NCBI GenBank assembly: GCA_021809365.1
Contig: JAKBAC010000060.1
Coordinates: forward strand, 1-17,774
DNA length: 17,774 bases
Direction: 5' to 3'
Source of the DNA: Planctomycetota bacterium
GTDB taxonomy: Bacteria; Planctomycetota; Phycisphaerae; WQYP01
Under the pieces are notes generated by a model. That model searched no databases. It had not been told where the DNA came from and worked only from the letters and a program-made list of their open reading frames with translations. Shown here piece after piece: positions 6,084-15,385 of the stretch; position 1 is the first letter of the stretch; every line of letters begins with the position of its first letter. Position numbers and translations under genes: made by a program.

Positions 6084-7497
6084 CGGCAAACACAAAAAAC
6101 AATTCGGAATTACCGCGGTGTTATGTACTCTGACGCTGGCGGGATGCCAGAGCTATCAATCCAAACCGCTGACGGAGGCGGTGGTTAAAAAAGCGCTTGC
6201 GGTGCCGGGGTGGAAGCAATTGCGAATTTCCGCCACGCGGATTCGTGGTATTGGATTGCCAACTCTGCCCCTGCACCCGAATGGTGGATTAACGCCGGAT
6301 GAGGCCGCGGTGATTGCGGTGATATTGAATCCATCACTGCGAATCGCACGTGATCAACGCGGAGAGGCGGTGGCGCAGGTCATTGAAGCCGGGATATTGC
6401 CGAACCCCCAGTTGTCTGATTCGACGGCCCTTGTCACGGGCGGATATCGCACCGATACGTTCACGGGATATGGCGTGGGCCTGAACTGGGATGTCACGCG
6501 GCTGATCGACCGTGATGCGCGGTTGGCCTCGGCCAAGTATCACCGTGGTCAGGTGGATTTGGAGGTGGCCTGGCAGGAGTGGCAAACCGCGCAGGCGGCG
6601 CGGCTGGCCGTTTATAATCTGGCGGCCACGGAGGCGCAATTGCATCAGGCTCAGTTGGCGGAGGGCGAACTGCAAAGCAATCAGCAAGTGGTGCAGAAAG
6701 CATATAACGCCAGTCTCAATACCATTCTGGATCTGACCGCCGCCCGTGCCGCCAGCCAGCAGGCTCAAGCCCTGGTGCAATTGCTGATGCAAAAGCGCAA
6801 CCAAAATATGATTCGGCTGCGGCAGATCATGGGATTGCCGATCAACGCGCCCGTTCGATTGAGCCGAGAAGTGAAGTTTCCAGCCGGCATTACGTTACCG
6901 CCGGAGAGTGTCATCCTTAAAGACCTGCCTCGGATGCGGCTGGATCTCGTGGCCCTGAAGCTTGGTTACGAAAGTCAGGAAGAAGCCTTGCGGGCGGCGG
7001 TGTTGCGGCAATTTCCGCGCGTGAGCCTGGGCTTCCAGCAAGCCAGCGACACCACAAATGTGCATACAACAGGATTCGGTGTCAGCATTGACCTACCCAT
7101 TTTTGATCGCAATCAGGGGAACATTGCAATTCAAAAGGCAACCCGCAAACTGCTTTATGACACCTACATTGCCCGCGAATTTGATGCCCGATCAGCGGTG
7201 GCCATGGCCTATTCCGATATTCATGCGCTGGTCTCACAAATTGCCGCCACCGACGCGGCGGTAAAGAGTCTGGCAAAACTCGTGCGGACATATCGGCAGG
7301 CGCTGCAATTCGGGAACGTCGATATTGTCAGCTATTACACGGAAGTGGACCAGTTGATCCAGAAGCGGATTAACCTGATTCAGCTCAAGAATCAGCTTGA
7401 ACGCAACCGCATCGCTCTGGCCCTGGCCGCCGGGACTTACGTGCCGGAAATGAGCACATCCCGGAAACCCATGCGACAAGGAGATACAAAGCCATGA
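6073..7497 (+). CDS. Outer-membrane efflux lipoprotein (TolC/CzcC-type OMF)
   Basis: This 474-residue protein is probably the outer-membrane channel of the tripartite pump. The N-terminus is a lipoprotein signal: basic MKFNGKHKK, a hydrophobic run, and lipobox LAGC with the acylated Cys at residue 25. Two long alpha-helical OEP repeats follow, rich in Gln, Ala and Leu; the first begins near DEAAVIAVILNPSLRIA. Candidate in-frame starts are 6055, 6064 and 6073. None has an ideal ribosome site, and I chose 6073 because it begins the signal peptide and has a GGAG nearby. Any of them overlaps the kinase end (6083), so translation is coupled. The stop overlaps the adaptor start (ATGA). Confidence 0.88.
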   Translation: MKFNGKHKKQFGITAVLCTLTLAGCQSYQSKPLTEAVVKKALAVPGWKQLRISATRIRGIGLPTLPLHPNGGLTPDEAAVIAVILNPSLRIARDQRGEAVAQVIEAGILPNPQLSDSTALVTGGYRTDTFTGYGVGLNWDVTRLIDRDARLASAKYHRGQVDLEVAWQEWQTAQAARLAVYNLAATEAQLHQAQLAEGELQSNQQVVQKAYNASLNTILDLTAARAASQQAQALVQLLMQKRNQNMIRLRQIMGLPINAPVRLSREVKFPAGITLPPESVILKDLPRMRLDLVALKLGYESQEEALRAAVLRQFPRVSLGFQQASDTTNVHTTGFGVSIDLPIFDRNQGNIAIQKATRKLLYDTYIAREFDARSAVAMAYSDIHALVSQIAATDAAVKSLAKLVRTYRQALQFGNVDIVSYYTEVDQLIQKRINLIQLKNQLERNRIALALAAGTYVPEMSTSRKPMRQGDTKP

Positions 7498-8591
7498 AAC
7501 CTTCGACAATCCTGCTATCGGGTGTACTGATAACCGTCGCGGCGGCGGGAATCGGAGCGGTGGCGTGGCGAGAGCATCCGTCATCCGCGGCGGTGAATGC
7601 TGTTGCGGTTTTGCCCCGCGCCAGTCAAAATGTCATAGCGTTTGTAAAAACGGTGCCGATACGCCGGCAGAGCATCTCCGAGTCGGTCGTCTCCTATGGC
7701 ACCGTGGTGGCACGGGCCAGTTCCATTCGCAATGTGGCGGTTCCCTTCAAATCGCAGGTGCTGCGTATACTTGTCGCCGGTGGACAGCATGTAGAGGCAA
7801 AAGAACCGCTGCTGCAGCTTGAGTCCACGAATTCCGAACTTCTCCTGTTGGCGCAGGCACAAAATGCGGCCCTGACCGCACGGGAACAACTATCCGAAGA
7901 GAAGCAGAAATTCGCATTGCATCTGGCCACACGCCAAAGTTTGCTGGCCGCACAGCAGGCCCTGCAACTGACGCAGTTGAACTTATCCAATCTTAAAGCG
8001 CTTGGCATCGGCGGGCCGCGCTTAATAAAGGCTCCGGCTAGTGGTGTGGTGGCCAAAATACTTTCCGGGCCGGGGCAGATTATTCTTCCCGGCGGCCCTC
8101 TTTTACAACTGGTATCTTCACGCAATATTGAAGTGCAGTTGGGCCTGGAACCGGAGGATTCCATCAAAGTGCGGCGCGGACAAACCGTCGCGCTTGTGCC
8201 GGTTGGAGAACAGAAAACCCGGGCGATAGTCGGACATATTTCCCTGATTACCCAGCGCGTTAACCCGCGCACGCGGCTGGTGGATGTTTTTGTCACACCC
8301 GAGGCGCACTCTGGATTGTTGTTGGGGCAGTATGTGGAAGGCAAATTAATCATCGCGCATGCCACGGGATTGGTGGTCCCACGCGCGGCGGTACTGCCCG
8401 TGGGCACCAATGAGGAGCTGTTTACGGTTCAGCATGGCCGTGCGGTGGTACATTACGTGCATATCGGACTGTCCAATGCGCAATACCTGCAACTGCTCAA
8501 CAGCACACTGACTCAGGGCGAACAGGCGGTCATCGTGGGCAACGCGGAATTAACCGATGGAATGGCCGTGACAAGGACGTTTAAGCCATGA
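7494..8591 (+). CDS. RND efflux periplasmic adaptor subunit (HlyD/MFP family)
   Basis: The 365-residue membrane-fusion protein links the RND permease to the outer-membrane channel. It has an N-terminal hydrophobic anchor or signal (about 5-25) and a split barrel-sandwich/lipoyl domain (VPFKSQVLRILVAGGQHVEAKEPLLQLES, then IKAPASGVVAKILSGPGQIILPGG). These flank a short helical hairpin. The beta-barrel and membrane-proximal domains lie towards the C-terminus. No His- or Met-rich metal-chaperone extension is present, unlike several CzcB/CusB proteins. Start and stop overlap the neighbours by 4 bp (ATGA on both sides), and AAGGAG lies 10 bp before the ATG. Confidence 0.9.
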   Translation: MKPSTILLSGVLITVAAAGIGAVAWREHPSSAAVNAVAVLPRASQNVIAFVKTVPIRRQSISESVVSYGTVVARASSIRNVAVPFKSQVLRILVAGGQHVEAKEPLLQLESTNSELLLLAQAQNAALTAREQLSEEKQKFALHLATRQSLLAAQQALQLTQLNLSNLKALGIGGPRLIKAPASGVVAKILSGPGQIILPGGPLLQLVSSRNIEVQLGLEPEDSIKVRRGQTVALVPVGEQKTRAIVGHISLITQRVNPRTRLVDVFVTPEAHSGLLLGQYVEGKLIIAHATGLVVPRAAVLPVGTNEELFTVQHGRAVVHYVHIGLSNAQYLQLLNSTLTQGEQAVIVGNAELTDGMAVTRTFKP

Positions 8592-11500
8592 ATTTTAATC
8601 AATGGATTCACAAGCATACCCGCTCGGTGTTGTTTGTCATGCTGGTACTGGCACTGGGCGGGGCACTGGCGGCTCTGGGCCTGCCGGTGGCCCTGTTTCC
8701 GCGGGTCAGTTTTCCGCGCATTGAAGTATCGGTAAATTCCGGCCAGCAGCCCGCGCAACGCATGAACATCTCGGTAACGTATCCTGTGGAACAGGTTGTG
8801 CGTTCCATCCCGGGCGTGCAATCCGTTGAAGCCCGCACGGGCCGCGGCTCATGCGAACTAAAAATCAGTTTCGCATGGGGATCCAACATGTCCCAGTCGC
8901 TGCTGGAAGTGGACTCACAAATCAACAGTATACTCACCAAACTTCCGCCCGGAACAAGTTTTCGCGCCAAACGCATGGACACCACCAACTTTCCAGTGCT
9001 GGGCTACAGCCTGGTTTCATCCACATTATCTCCCAGCCGCCTGCGCACCATTGCCAAGTATCAGATCCAACCGCTGCTGTCCACCGTCCGCGGCGTGGCG
9101 CGCGTGCAGGTGCAGGGCGGGGCGACGCCGGAATATCATGTCATCGTCAATCCGGCCCGTCTTCAGGCATTCAATATGACACTAAGCGATGTGGCACAGA
9201 GTTTAAGCGCCGCCAATGTGTTAAGTGCGGTGGGAAAATTTGAAGATCACGACAAATTGTATCTGATTATTTCCAACACCAGTTATCGCAGTATCCGGCA
9301 GATTCAACAGGTGGTTCTGCGCACCGGGGCCAATGGTCTTGTGCGGCTCGGCGACGTCGCCACTGTGAAGCTCTCCACCAAACCGCAGTGGATCCGCGTG
9401 GACGCCGACGGCCATCCCGCCGTGTTATTGCAGGTATTTCAGCAGCCGGGCGGGAATACCGTCCGTATTGCCCGCGATATACGCAGGAAAATGAAGGACT
9501 ATAAAAAAAACCTTCCACCGGGCATTAACATTGCGACGTGGTACAACCAGAGTCAGCTTATTCTGGCGGCCGCCGCATCGGTGCGGGATGCGGTGGTCAT
9601 TGGCATTATTCTGGCCATAGCCGTGTTGCTGCTGTTTCTGCGCAACTGGAAAATTACCCTGATCGCCGCGATGGTGGTGCCCGCCGTACTGAGTTCCACG
9701 ATTCTGCTTCTGTATTTATTCCACATGAGCTTCAACATCATGACCCTGGGTGGCATGGCGGCAGCAGTGGGATTGATTATTGATGACGCCATTGTGATGG
9801 TGGAACATATTGTCCGGCGCATCCGCGGTTCCACCGACGACCCGCGCGCCCGGATTATCAAATCCACGCGCGAGTTTACCGGGCCGTTGGCCGGATCTTC
9901 CACTTCCACCATGATTATCTTCGCGCCGCTGGCATTTCTTTCCGGCGTTACCGGGGCTTTTTTCAAGGCCTTGTCATTGACCATGGCGGCAAGCCTGATG
10001 ATTTCGTTTTTTATGGCCTGGCTGGCTGTTCCCGTCTTGGCGGCGCATTGGCTTAATCAACGTGATGCCGATCAGCCGGAAGGCGGCCGAATTACCGCTT
10101 ATCTCCATCGGGTCTATGCGTGGATCATGGTCCGCATTCTCCGTGTGCCGGCGCTGGTATTGGTGGTTCTGGTGCCGATTCTGGTGCTGGGTTACCTGGC
10201 GTATGAGAATGTCGGCAGCGGCTTTATGCCGCACATGGATGAAGGCGGGTTTATTCTGAATTATGTGGCAAATCCCGGCACATCACCCACGGAAACCAAT
10301 CGGCTGCTCCTGGAAGTTGAAAAAATTATCTTAGCCAACAGGTATGTTGATACATTTTCCCGCCGCACGGGACTGCAGCTTGGCGGAGGTACCACCCGAT
10401 CTTACACCGGGGATTTCTTCATTCGCCTCAAGGGTTTTCCGCGACCACCCATCGAGAAGATCATGACTGCCATCCGCCAACGTATTCGCCAGCGGGTGCC
10501 GGGGTTAAAAATTGACACCGCACAGATGATGCAGGACCTCATCGGTGATCTTACGGCGGTGCCGCAGCCTATCGAAATTAAAATTTTCTCGGACAGCGGC
10601 CCGTTACTCAATGCCCAGGCGTTAAAGGTAAAATATGCCATATCCCGTATCCCCGGGGTGGTGGAAGTGCGCAGCGGAATTCAGATTGCCGGTGATGCCC
10701 TGCAAATTCGCGTTAATCGGATCAAGGCGGCGCTGCAGGGGATGACCGCCGATACCATCACCCGATCCCTGAGAGCGTATCTTTCCGGTACGGTCACCAC
10801 CCGCATTCAGCGCGGGCCGCAGATGATTGGCGTGCGTGTCTGGGTGCCGCGGGTGGACCGGGCCACCGAGCATGACATTCGTAATTTACTTCTGCGCGCG
10901 CCGGATGGTCATTTGTTCCCGCTCAAAGAGGTCGCTTCGATTCAAACGCTTAACCGGCAGCAGGAAATATTCAGTGACAACCTGAAACGCATGATCGCCG
11001 TGACCGCCCGCATCAACGGACGCGATATGGGGTCCACCGTCGCCGCAGTGCAACGGATACTCAATAAGCCCGGCATGTTTCCACAGGGCATGTATTATGA
11101 ACTTGGCGGCCTGTACAAACAGCAGCAGATCGCGTTTCGCGGCCTTTTGGTGGTCATGATCGCGGCGATTTTACTGGTATTTCTGGTGCTGCTGTTTCTG
11201 TATGAGCACTTCCGCGTGGCTCTGGCCATGCTGTCAATCCCACTTTTGGCCCTGTGCTGCGTGTTTGTGGGACTTTGGGTGACGCATACGGAACTCAATG
11301 TCTCATCCATGATGGGCATGACGATGGTGGTGGGCATTGTCACGGAGGTTGCGATTTTTTATTATTCGGAATATCAAGAAATAGGCGATCGGACGCCGCC
11401 AATTCAACGCTTGATTGACGCCGGCAAAAACCGCATGCGTCCCATTGCCATGACCACCGTTGCCGCCATTTTAGCATTGTTGCCCCTGGCCTTGGGCATT

Positions 11501-11641
11501 GGGCAGGGATCGCAAATGCAACAACCGCTGGCCATAGCGATTATTACAGGTTTATGTGTGCAATTGCCCCTGACGCTGGTCATTCTGCCGACATTGCTGA
11601 AAATTGTGCGTCAAGAAAAAGTCGGCCAGTCAGTGGTATGA
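8588..11641 (+). CDS. RND-family efflux permease (HAE1-like TM4 signature, atypical TM10)
   Basis: The 1017-residue inner-membrane pump drives export with proton influx. The usual RND plan is visible: TM1 (about 13-33), first periplasmic loop, TM2-6 (about 335-485), central linker, TM7 (about 518-540), second loop beginning VGSGFMPHMDEGG, and TM8-12 (about 853-1005). TM4 carries GLIIDDAIVMVE with an Asp pair, D399/D400. That fits hydrophobe/amphiphile pumps better than metal pumps, which have D-G there. In TM10 the position normally held by the essential Lys of HAE1 pumps (GLxxKNAI) reads GIVTEVAIFY, with E920. So the substrate should not be assumed to be a metal, despite the His-rich sensor. 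It is the last gene of the operon. Confidence 0.9.
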   Translation: MNFNQWIHKHTRSVLFVMLVLALGGALAALGLPVALFPRVSFPRIEVSVNSGQQPAQRMNISVTYPVEQVVRSIPGVQSVEARTGRGSCELKISFAWGSNMSQSLLEVDSQINSILTKLPPGTSFRAKRMDTTNFPVLGYSLVSSTLSPSRLRTIAKYQIQPLLSTVRGVARVQVQGGATPEYHVIVNPARLQAFNMTLSDVAQSLSAANVLSAVGKFEDHDKLYLIISNTSYRSIRQIQQVVLRTGANGLVRLGDVATVKLSTKPQWIRVDADGHPAVLLQVFQQPGGNTVRIARDIRRKMKDYKKNLPPGINIATWYNQSQLILAAAASVRDAVVIGIILAIAVLLLFLRNWKITLIAAMVVPAVLSSTILLLYLFHMSFNIMTLGGMAAAVGLIIDDAIVMVEHIVRRIRGSTDDPRARIIKSTREFTGPLAGSSTSTMIIFAPLAFLSGVTGAFFKALSLTMAASLMISFFMAWLAVPVLAAHWLNQRDADQPEGGRITAYLHRVYAWIMVRILRVPALVLVVLVPILVLGYLAYENVGSGFMPHMDEGGFILNYVANPGTSPTETNRLLLEVEKIILANRYVDTFSRRTGLQLGGGTTRSYTGDFFIRLKGFPRPPIEKIMTAIRQRIRQRVPGLKIDTAQMMQDLIGDLTAVPQPIEIKIFSDSGPLLNAQALKVKYAISRIPGVVEVRSGIQIAGDALQIRVNRIKAALQGMTADTITRSLRAYLSGTVTTRIQRGPQMIGVRVWVPRVDRATEHDIRNLLLRAPDGHLFPLKEVASIQTLNRQQEIFSDNLKRMIAVTARINGRDMGSTVAAVQRILNKPGMFPQGMYYELGGLYKQQQIAFRGLLVVMIAAILLVFLVLLFLYEHFRVALAMLSIPLLALCCVFVGLWVTHTELNVSSMMGMTMVVGIVTEVAIFYYSEYQEIGDRTPPIQRLIDAGKNRMRPIAMTTVAAILALLPLALGIGQGSQMQQPLAIAIITGLCVQLPLTLVILPTLLKIVRQEKVGQSVV

Positions 11642-11687
11642 TCCACCAAGTCATCGTCCCGCGGTTGAGTCTCAGCCGACGTTCATG

Positions 11688-12281
11688 TCACGATTCTTGT
11701 ACTGGTTTTGTTTCTAAAGCGCGGACAATCCGACGGTCCGGGATCAACCACATCGCGGCCACGAACAGGTAAAGCGCATCCGAGAGCCAATGGTTAACGA
11801 ACGCAAGGCCGATGGCCGCGACGTAGCAGACCATGGATAATTTTCCCTTGCGATCGCGCCCGATCGCGCCGGCCAGAAATGAGTCATGGCCCTGCATGTG
11901 AATGATGGCGAATTGCAAAATGAAGTACGCAACCGCCGCCATCAATAAAACAACCCCGTATAATGCCGTCGGCAGGGCTGCGGAATAGTTTTGTCCCACC
12001 CAGCGCGTTACAAACGGCACCAGCGAAAGCCAGAATAAAAGATGCAGATTGGCCCACATGATTCCTCCATTGATCGCGCGGGTCGCATGGATCATGTGAT
12101 GGTGGTTATTCCAGTAGATACCAATATAAATAAAGCTTAACACATAACTGAAAAGCACCGGCAGCACCGGTAAAAGCGCCGCGACATTCGTCCCCGGCGG
12201 CTCCTTGAGATCCAACACCATAATGGTGATGATGATGGCAATTACGCCATCACTGAACGCTTCAAGTCTACTGGTTCGCAT
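11688..12281 (-). CDS. TMEM175-family potassium channel (DUF1211)
   Basis: The 197-residue protein has six hydrophobic segments and begins with the family signature RLEAFSDGVIAIIITIMVLDLK. FSD (residues 9-11) in TM1 is the hallmark that lines the tetrameric potassium pore in bacterial TMEM175. The second helix end, YWNNHHHMIHA, also fits. GAGG lies 5 bp before the ATG at 12281. It is convergent with the RND operon, 46 bp from its end, with no clear terminator between, and lies downstream of the pirin gene on the same strand. A link to either neighbour is unproven. Confidence 0.85.
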   Translation of the reverse strand: MRTSRLEAFSDGVIAIIITIMVLDLKEPPGTNVAALLPVLPVLFSYVLSFIYIGIYWNNHHHMIHATRAINGGIMWANLHLLFWLSLVPFVTRWVGQNYSAALPTALYGVVLLMAAVAYFILQFAIIHMQGHDSFLAGAIGRDRKGKLSMVCYVAAIGLAFVNHWLSDALYLFVAAMWLIPDRRIVRALETKPVQES

Positions 12282-12356
12282 AAGCCCTCAATCCAATGCA
12301 ATATCTTCGGACGCCTATTCCAACCATGCCGTCCAGCCTGAAGCCATCACGGTAAG

Positions 12357-13244
12357 CTAATTTCCGGCATTTAACTCTCCCATCCGCCCGTTTCGATATT
12401 CCTCAAATGCCTTTGCGATCTCCTCCTGGGAATTCATGACAAATGGGCCGCGACCCACGATGGGTTCATCTATCGGCGCACCGCTCATAACCAGCAGGTG
12501 TGAATTCGTATTGGTTTTCAGCGTGATACTCTCGCCGGATCGATCGAAGATAACCAGATCGCTCTCGCCCGCTTTTTTGCCTTCCACCTCAACTTCACCC
12601 TCCAACACAAGAATGACGGTTGTATGTCCATCGGGCAAGGGCAGTGTTACCGCCTCCTTCTGGTGGAGATTTACATCCCACAAATTGATGGGGGTAAAAG
12701 TTTTTGCGGCACCTTTTTGCCCCGCGTATTCACCGGCGATAATCCGTGCGACCTCAGCCCCATGAGCCAAGGCCACATTGGGAATCGCGGCTTTGAGCAA
12801 AGACTGATACCCCGGCGTGGCGGTCTTATCCTTCGCGCGCAGATTCACCCAGAGCTGAACCACCTGGAATGGTCCGCCGCGGCGTGTGAATTCCGTTGAA
12901 TGAAATTCCTCATGGATAATTCCCCGTCCCGCGGTCATCCATTGCACGTCACCCGGCCCAATTTTTCCCCCGCCGCCATGCGAATCGCGGTGCTCAAGTT
13001 CGCCTTGATAAACGAGGGTGACTGTTTCAAAGCCTTTGTGCGGATGGCCTCCCACACCGCGCTGTTCATCGCCGGGCGGGAATTCATAGGGGGCGGCATA
13101 GTCCAGCAGCAAAAATGGACTTAATTCACGCCCCAGACCATTGTAATCGAACACCGAATTCACCGGGAAGCCATTGCCAACCCAGTGCATATCCGAACTC
13201 TGGTGAATCCGCAGCAGCTTTTTCATATACAATTCTTTCGTCAT
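12357..13244 (-). CDS. Pirin-family bicupin protein
   Basis: The 295-residue protein has two cupin halves. The N-terminal one carries the pirin metal site: H67 and H69 (GGHPHKGFETVTLVYQGE), H111 and E113 (AGRGIIHEEFHS). Pirins bind Fe and include quercetin dioxygenases and redox-sensitive regulators; the role here cannot be decided from sequence. The start is uncertain. The ATG at 13244 follows the glycosyltransferase stop by 7 bp, suggesting coupling, while the in-frame ATG at 13226 (MKKLLRI) begins nearer the conserved region. Neither has a good ribosome site. It probably shares a transcript with the gene ending at 13252. Confidence 0.88.
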   Translation of the reverse strand: MTKELYMKKLLRIHQSSDMHWVGNGFPVNSVFDYNGLGRELSPFLLLDYAAPYEFPPGDEQRGVGGHPHKGFETVTLVYQGELEHRDSHGGGGKIGPGDVQWMTAGRGIIHEEFHSTEFTRRGGPFQVVQLWVNLRAKDKTATPGYQSLLKAAIPNVALAHGAEVARIIAGEYAGQKGAAKTFTPINLWDVNLHQKEAVTLPLPDGHTTVILVLEGEVEVEGKKAGESDLVIFDRSGESITLKTNTNSHLLVMSGAPIDEPIVGRGPFVMNSQEEIAKAFEEYRNGRMGELNAGN

Positions 13245-13251
13245 AAAGGTG

Positions 13252-14394
13252 TTACCAATCCGTCAATAATTCCATCGCACCATGAAACGCCGCTTCCGGC
13301 GAGTTGTTGGCGATGCAATGAGCGCAGTCGGTCGCGGAGCAAAAGCGACTGCATGGCGGCAGAGGCTCAGGTTGCAGCACACGCCGCGGCACGCCGTAGG
13401 CACCGAAGCGCACCGGCGAGTTATAGTGCGCCGGATCGCCCCCGTGCGGATGGCAGCAGATTTCCACCACCGGCAGTCCCGCCGCGGCCGCAATATGCTT
13501 GGGACCTGTGTCATTGCCCAGATACAATGTGGCACGCTTCATCAGAGCGTAGACCTGCAGCAACGTTGTTGCGCCAATGACGTTCGCGCATCGTCGGTGT
13601 AAGGCTGCGGCAAACGCGGATCCCAGCGGCAATTCCACGTCCGATCCCACCAATACAAACACCGCATTGAAGCTGGAAGCCAGCCGGTGCCCGACATCAA
13701 TGAATTTTGTCACCGGCCAGATTTTCCGCGGCTTACTGGAACCGGGCGCAACGACCACAATCGGCCCGCCCCGCGGCAGCGTTTGCAAAACAGCCTGCGC
13801 AAAACTTTCATCCGCCGGACTTGGCACCAGCGAAAAATCATAGCCGGTCACATCCACACCGAGATTATGAAGAAATTCCTTATTGCGCTCCACCGCGTGC
13901 ATCGGTTTCTCATCCGGCTCCACCAGTCTGGTAAACAGATCATTGCGCCGCCGAATGCGCGGCAAATCCATGCGGGTGTCCCGGAAGGCAATGCTTTCGC
14001 GTGATCCCAGCGCGTGAATCAGTCGATCCGCATAAGCCTCCCGTGTATAGGTTGGATAGATTGCGGTTTCGACAGCCGCAGCTCTCAATTCAGCCAAAAG
14101 CGTGCGCTGATACTGTGGATCAGCAACGAAGCGACTGCGCTTTATGGGAATAATCTGATCCACCGGAGATTCGTTGGCAAGAATCCCGGCATTAACATCT
14201 GTGGTCAGCAGCACCAGCCGCTTATTGGGAAATAATAATTTGTAATAAGGGAGGCTGGGGCGAAAAAGGACAAAATCCCCGATGGCATCGACCCGCACAA
14301 TCAGGACGGTACCGCGCTTTTTCCTGAACCGCGCGCGAAACCGCGATTCCGCATGAACAATCCTGGAAAAATATCGAGTCCGGCGGCTTCTCAT
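13252..14394 (-). CDS. Glycosyltransferase family 9 (ADP-heptose:LPS heptosyltransferase-like)
   Basis: The 380-residue cytoplasmic or membrane-peripheral enzyme has the two-Rossmann GT-B plan of WaaC/WaaF proteins. The N-terminal motif is VLIVRVDAIGDFVLFRPSLP (30-49), the central loop PIVVVAPGSSKPRKIWP (211-227), and the nucleotide-sugar motif LGNDTGPKHIAAAAGLPVV (292-310). It probably transfers a heptose or related sugar to lipopolysaccharide core or another surface glycan; the actual donor and acceptor are unknown. A basic N-terminus (MRSRRTRYF, RFRARFRKKR) may help membrane association. The C-terminal region has a cysteine cluster C348-x3-C352-x4-C357-x2-C360 that could bind a metal. The start at 14394 lacks a clear ribosome site. 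Confidence 0.87.
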   Translation of the reverse strand: MRSRRTRYFSRIVHAESRFRARFRKKRGTVLIVRVDAIGDFVLFRPSLPYYKLLFPNKRLVLLTTDVNAGILANESPVDQIIPIKRSRFVADPQYQRTLLAELRAAAVETAIYPTYTREAYADRLIHALGSRESIAFRDTRMDLPRIRRRNDLFTRLVEPDEKPMHAVERNKEFLHNLGVDVTGYDFSLVPSPADESFAQAVLQTLPRGGPIVVVAPGSSKPRKIWPVTKFIDVGHRLASSFNAVFVLVGSDVELPLGSAFAAALHRRCANVIGATTLLQVYALMKRATLYLGNDTGPKHIAAAAGLPVVEICCHPHGGDPAHYNSPVRFGAYGVPRRVLQPEPLPPCSRFCSATDCAHCIANNSPEAAFHGAMELLTDW

Positions 14395-14546
14395 GACGTC
14401 ATACTCTCAGTGGCAGCCCGCGTACGACCAACGCACCCCGGAACGTTCCAGTAAACGCACCGTAAGCGCCATTTTAATGTTAGGCTCCGTCACATTTGAA
14501 GGCAAATGGCCCATGCAACCCCATCCGATGGCGCAAGCGCGGCGCG

Positions 14547-14576
14547 TTTCCCCATGTTTCTGTTTATCGCTATAAT
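14547..14576 (+). promoter_or_regulatory. Probable promoter of the methyltransferase/ubiX operon
   Basis: A perfect TATAAT (14571-14576) is preceded at 18 bp by TTTCCC (14547-14552), a weak -35. Transcription would begin near 14583, about 29 nt before the ATG at 14612. The rest of the 14395-14611 gap shows no gene. Confidence 0.5.
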
Positions 14577-14611
14577 GATCATGTTGAATTGTGCAATGGA
14601 TTGATACGCAA

Positions 14612-15385
14612 ATGGCCGATACTGTGACATCTTCGCCGCCGCCGCCCGCTTGGGATACGGGGAGCCTCAAGCACCCCCACGAGCTTGTGGACAAGGCCGG
14701 CCGGGTGCAATCCATGTTTTCCGCCATCGCCCCGTCGTATGATCTCAACAACCATTTGCATTCACTGGGGATGGATCATTATTGGCGGCGGCAGGCCGTG
14801 CGAATGGCCGGGGTGACGCCGACGGATGTTGTCGCGGATATCGCCTGCGGCACGGGGGACCTTTCCATCGCCTTTCACCGGGCCCAACCAAAGGGCGTGA
14901 TCGGCATTGATTTTTGCCACGCCATGTTACGTGGGGCTTGCCGCAAGACGGCTTTAATCGCGGATCGCGGCATGGCTTTTTATGAGGGAGACGCCCTGCG
15001 ACTTCCCCTGCAAAATCAGAGTGTGGATGTGGTTTCCATCGCCTTCGGCATCCGCAATGTTTCCGATTGGGGCGCGGCGGTGGATGAATTTTACCGTGTG
15101 CTCAGGCCCGGCGGTCGCCTGATTATTTTGGAGTTCTCCCTGCCCGGCAATGCGTTGTTGCGGGCGGCGTACAATTTTTATTTCCGCCGGATTCTGCCCC
15201 GCACCGCCACGCTGATCAGTGGTGATAAAACCGGTGCGTACAAATATCTGCCGGAAAGTGTCAACACGTTTATTTCGCGGGATCAACTGACCCGGCGCAT
15301 GCAAAACACCGGATTTACCGGTGTAACCGCGAAGCCGCTGACGGCCGGAATCTGTGTGTGCTATCGGGGTGTTCGCCATGCGTAA
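14612..15385 (+). CDS. ubiE: UbiE/MenG-type quinone C-methyltransferase
   Basis: The 257-residue SAM-dependent enzyme should methylate the quinone ring in the last steps of (demethyl)menaquinone or ubiquinone synthesis. Motifs are FSAIAPSYDLNNHLHSLGMD and YWRR (UbiE signature 1, about 36-60), the SAM loop VADIACGTGDL (74-84), the acidic end of strand 2 GIDFC (98-102), SIAFGIRNVSDW (142-153) and YRVLRPGGRLIILEFS (signature 2, 161-176). I chose the ATG at 14612; the in-frame GTG at 14591 would leave almost no leader after the predicted promoter. No ribosome site is visible. It overlaps the next gene by 8 bp. Menaquinone is the likelier substrate if the organism lacks ubiquinone, but the window does not decide this. 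Confidence 0.9.
   Translation: MADTVTSSPPPPAWDTGSLKHPHELVDKAGRVQSMFSAIAPSYDLNNHLHSLGMDHYWRRQAVRMAGVTPTDVVADIACGTGDLSIAFHRAQPKGVIGIDFCHAMLRGACRKTALIADRGMAFYEGDALRLPLQNQSVDVVSIAFGIRNVSDWGAAVDEFYRVLRPGGRLIILEFSLPGNALLRAAYNFYFRRILPRTATLISGDKTGAYKYLPESVNTFISRDQLTRRMQNTGFTGVTAKPLTAGICVCYRGVRHA

Noticed and set aside
7694..8410. Reverse open frame of 238 residues inside the adaptor gene.
   Set aside because: The forward frame is a clear HlyD-family adaptor with 4-bp overlaps at both ends; the reverse frame shows no domain.
8588..11641. Calling the pump a CzcA/CusA heavy-metal transporter.
   Set aside because: The TM4 sequence is Asp-Asp as in HAE pumps, with no HME D-G signature. The context suggests metal, but the pump sequence does not prove it.
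14394..14401. TGACGTCA palindrome over the glycosyltransferase start codon.
   Set aside because: It is a single 8-bp palindrome overlapping coding sequence, expected by chance, with no supporting second site.
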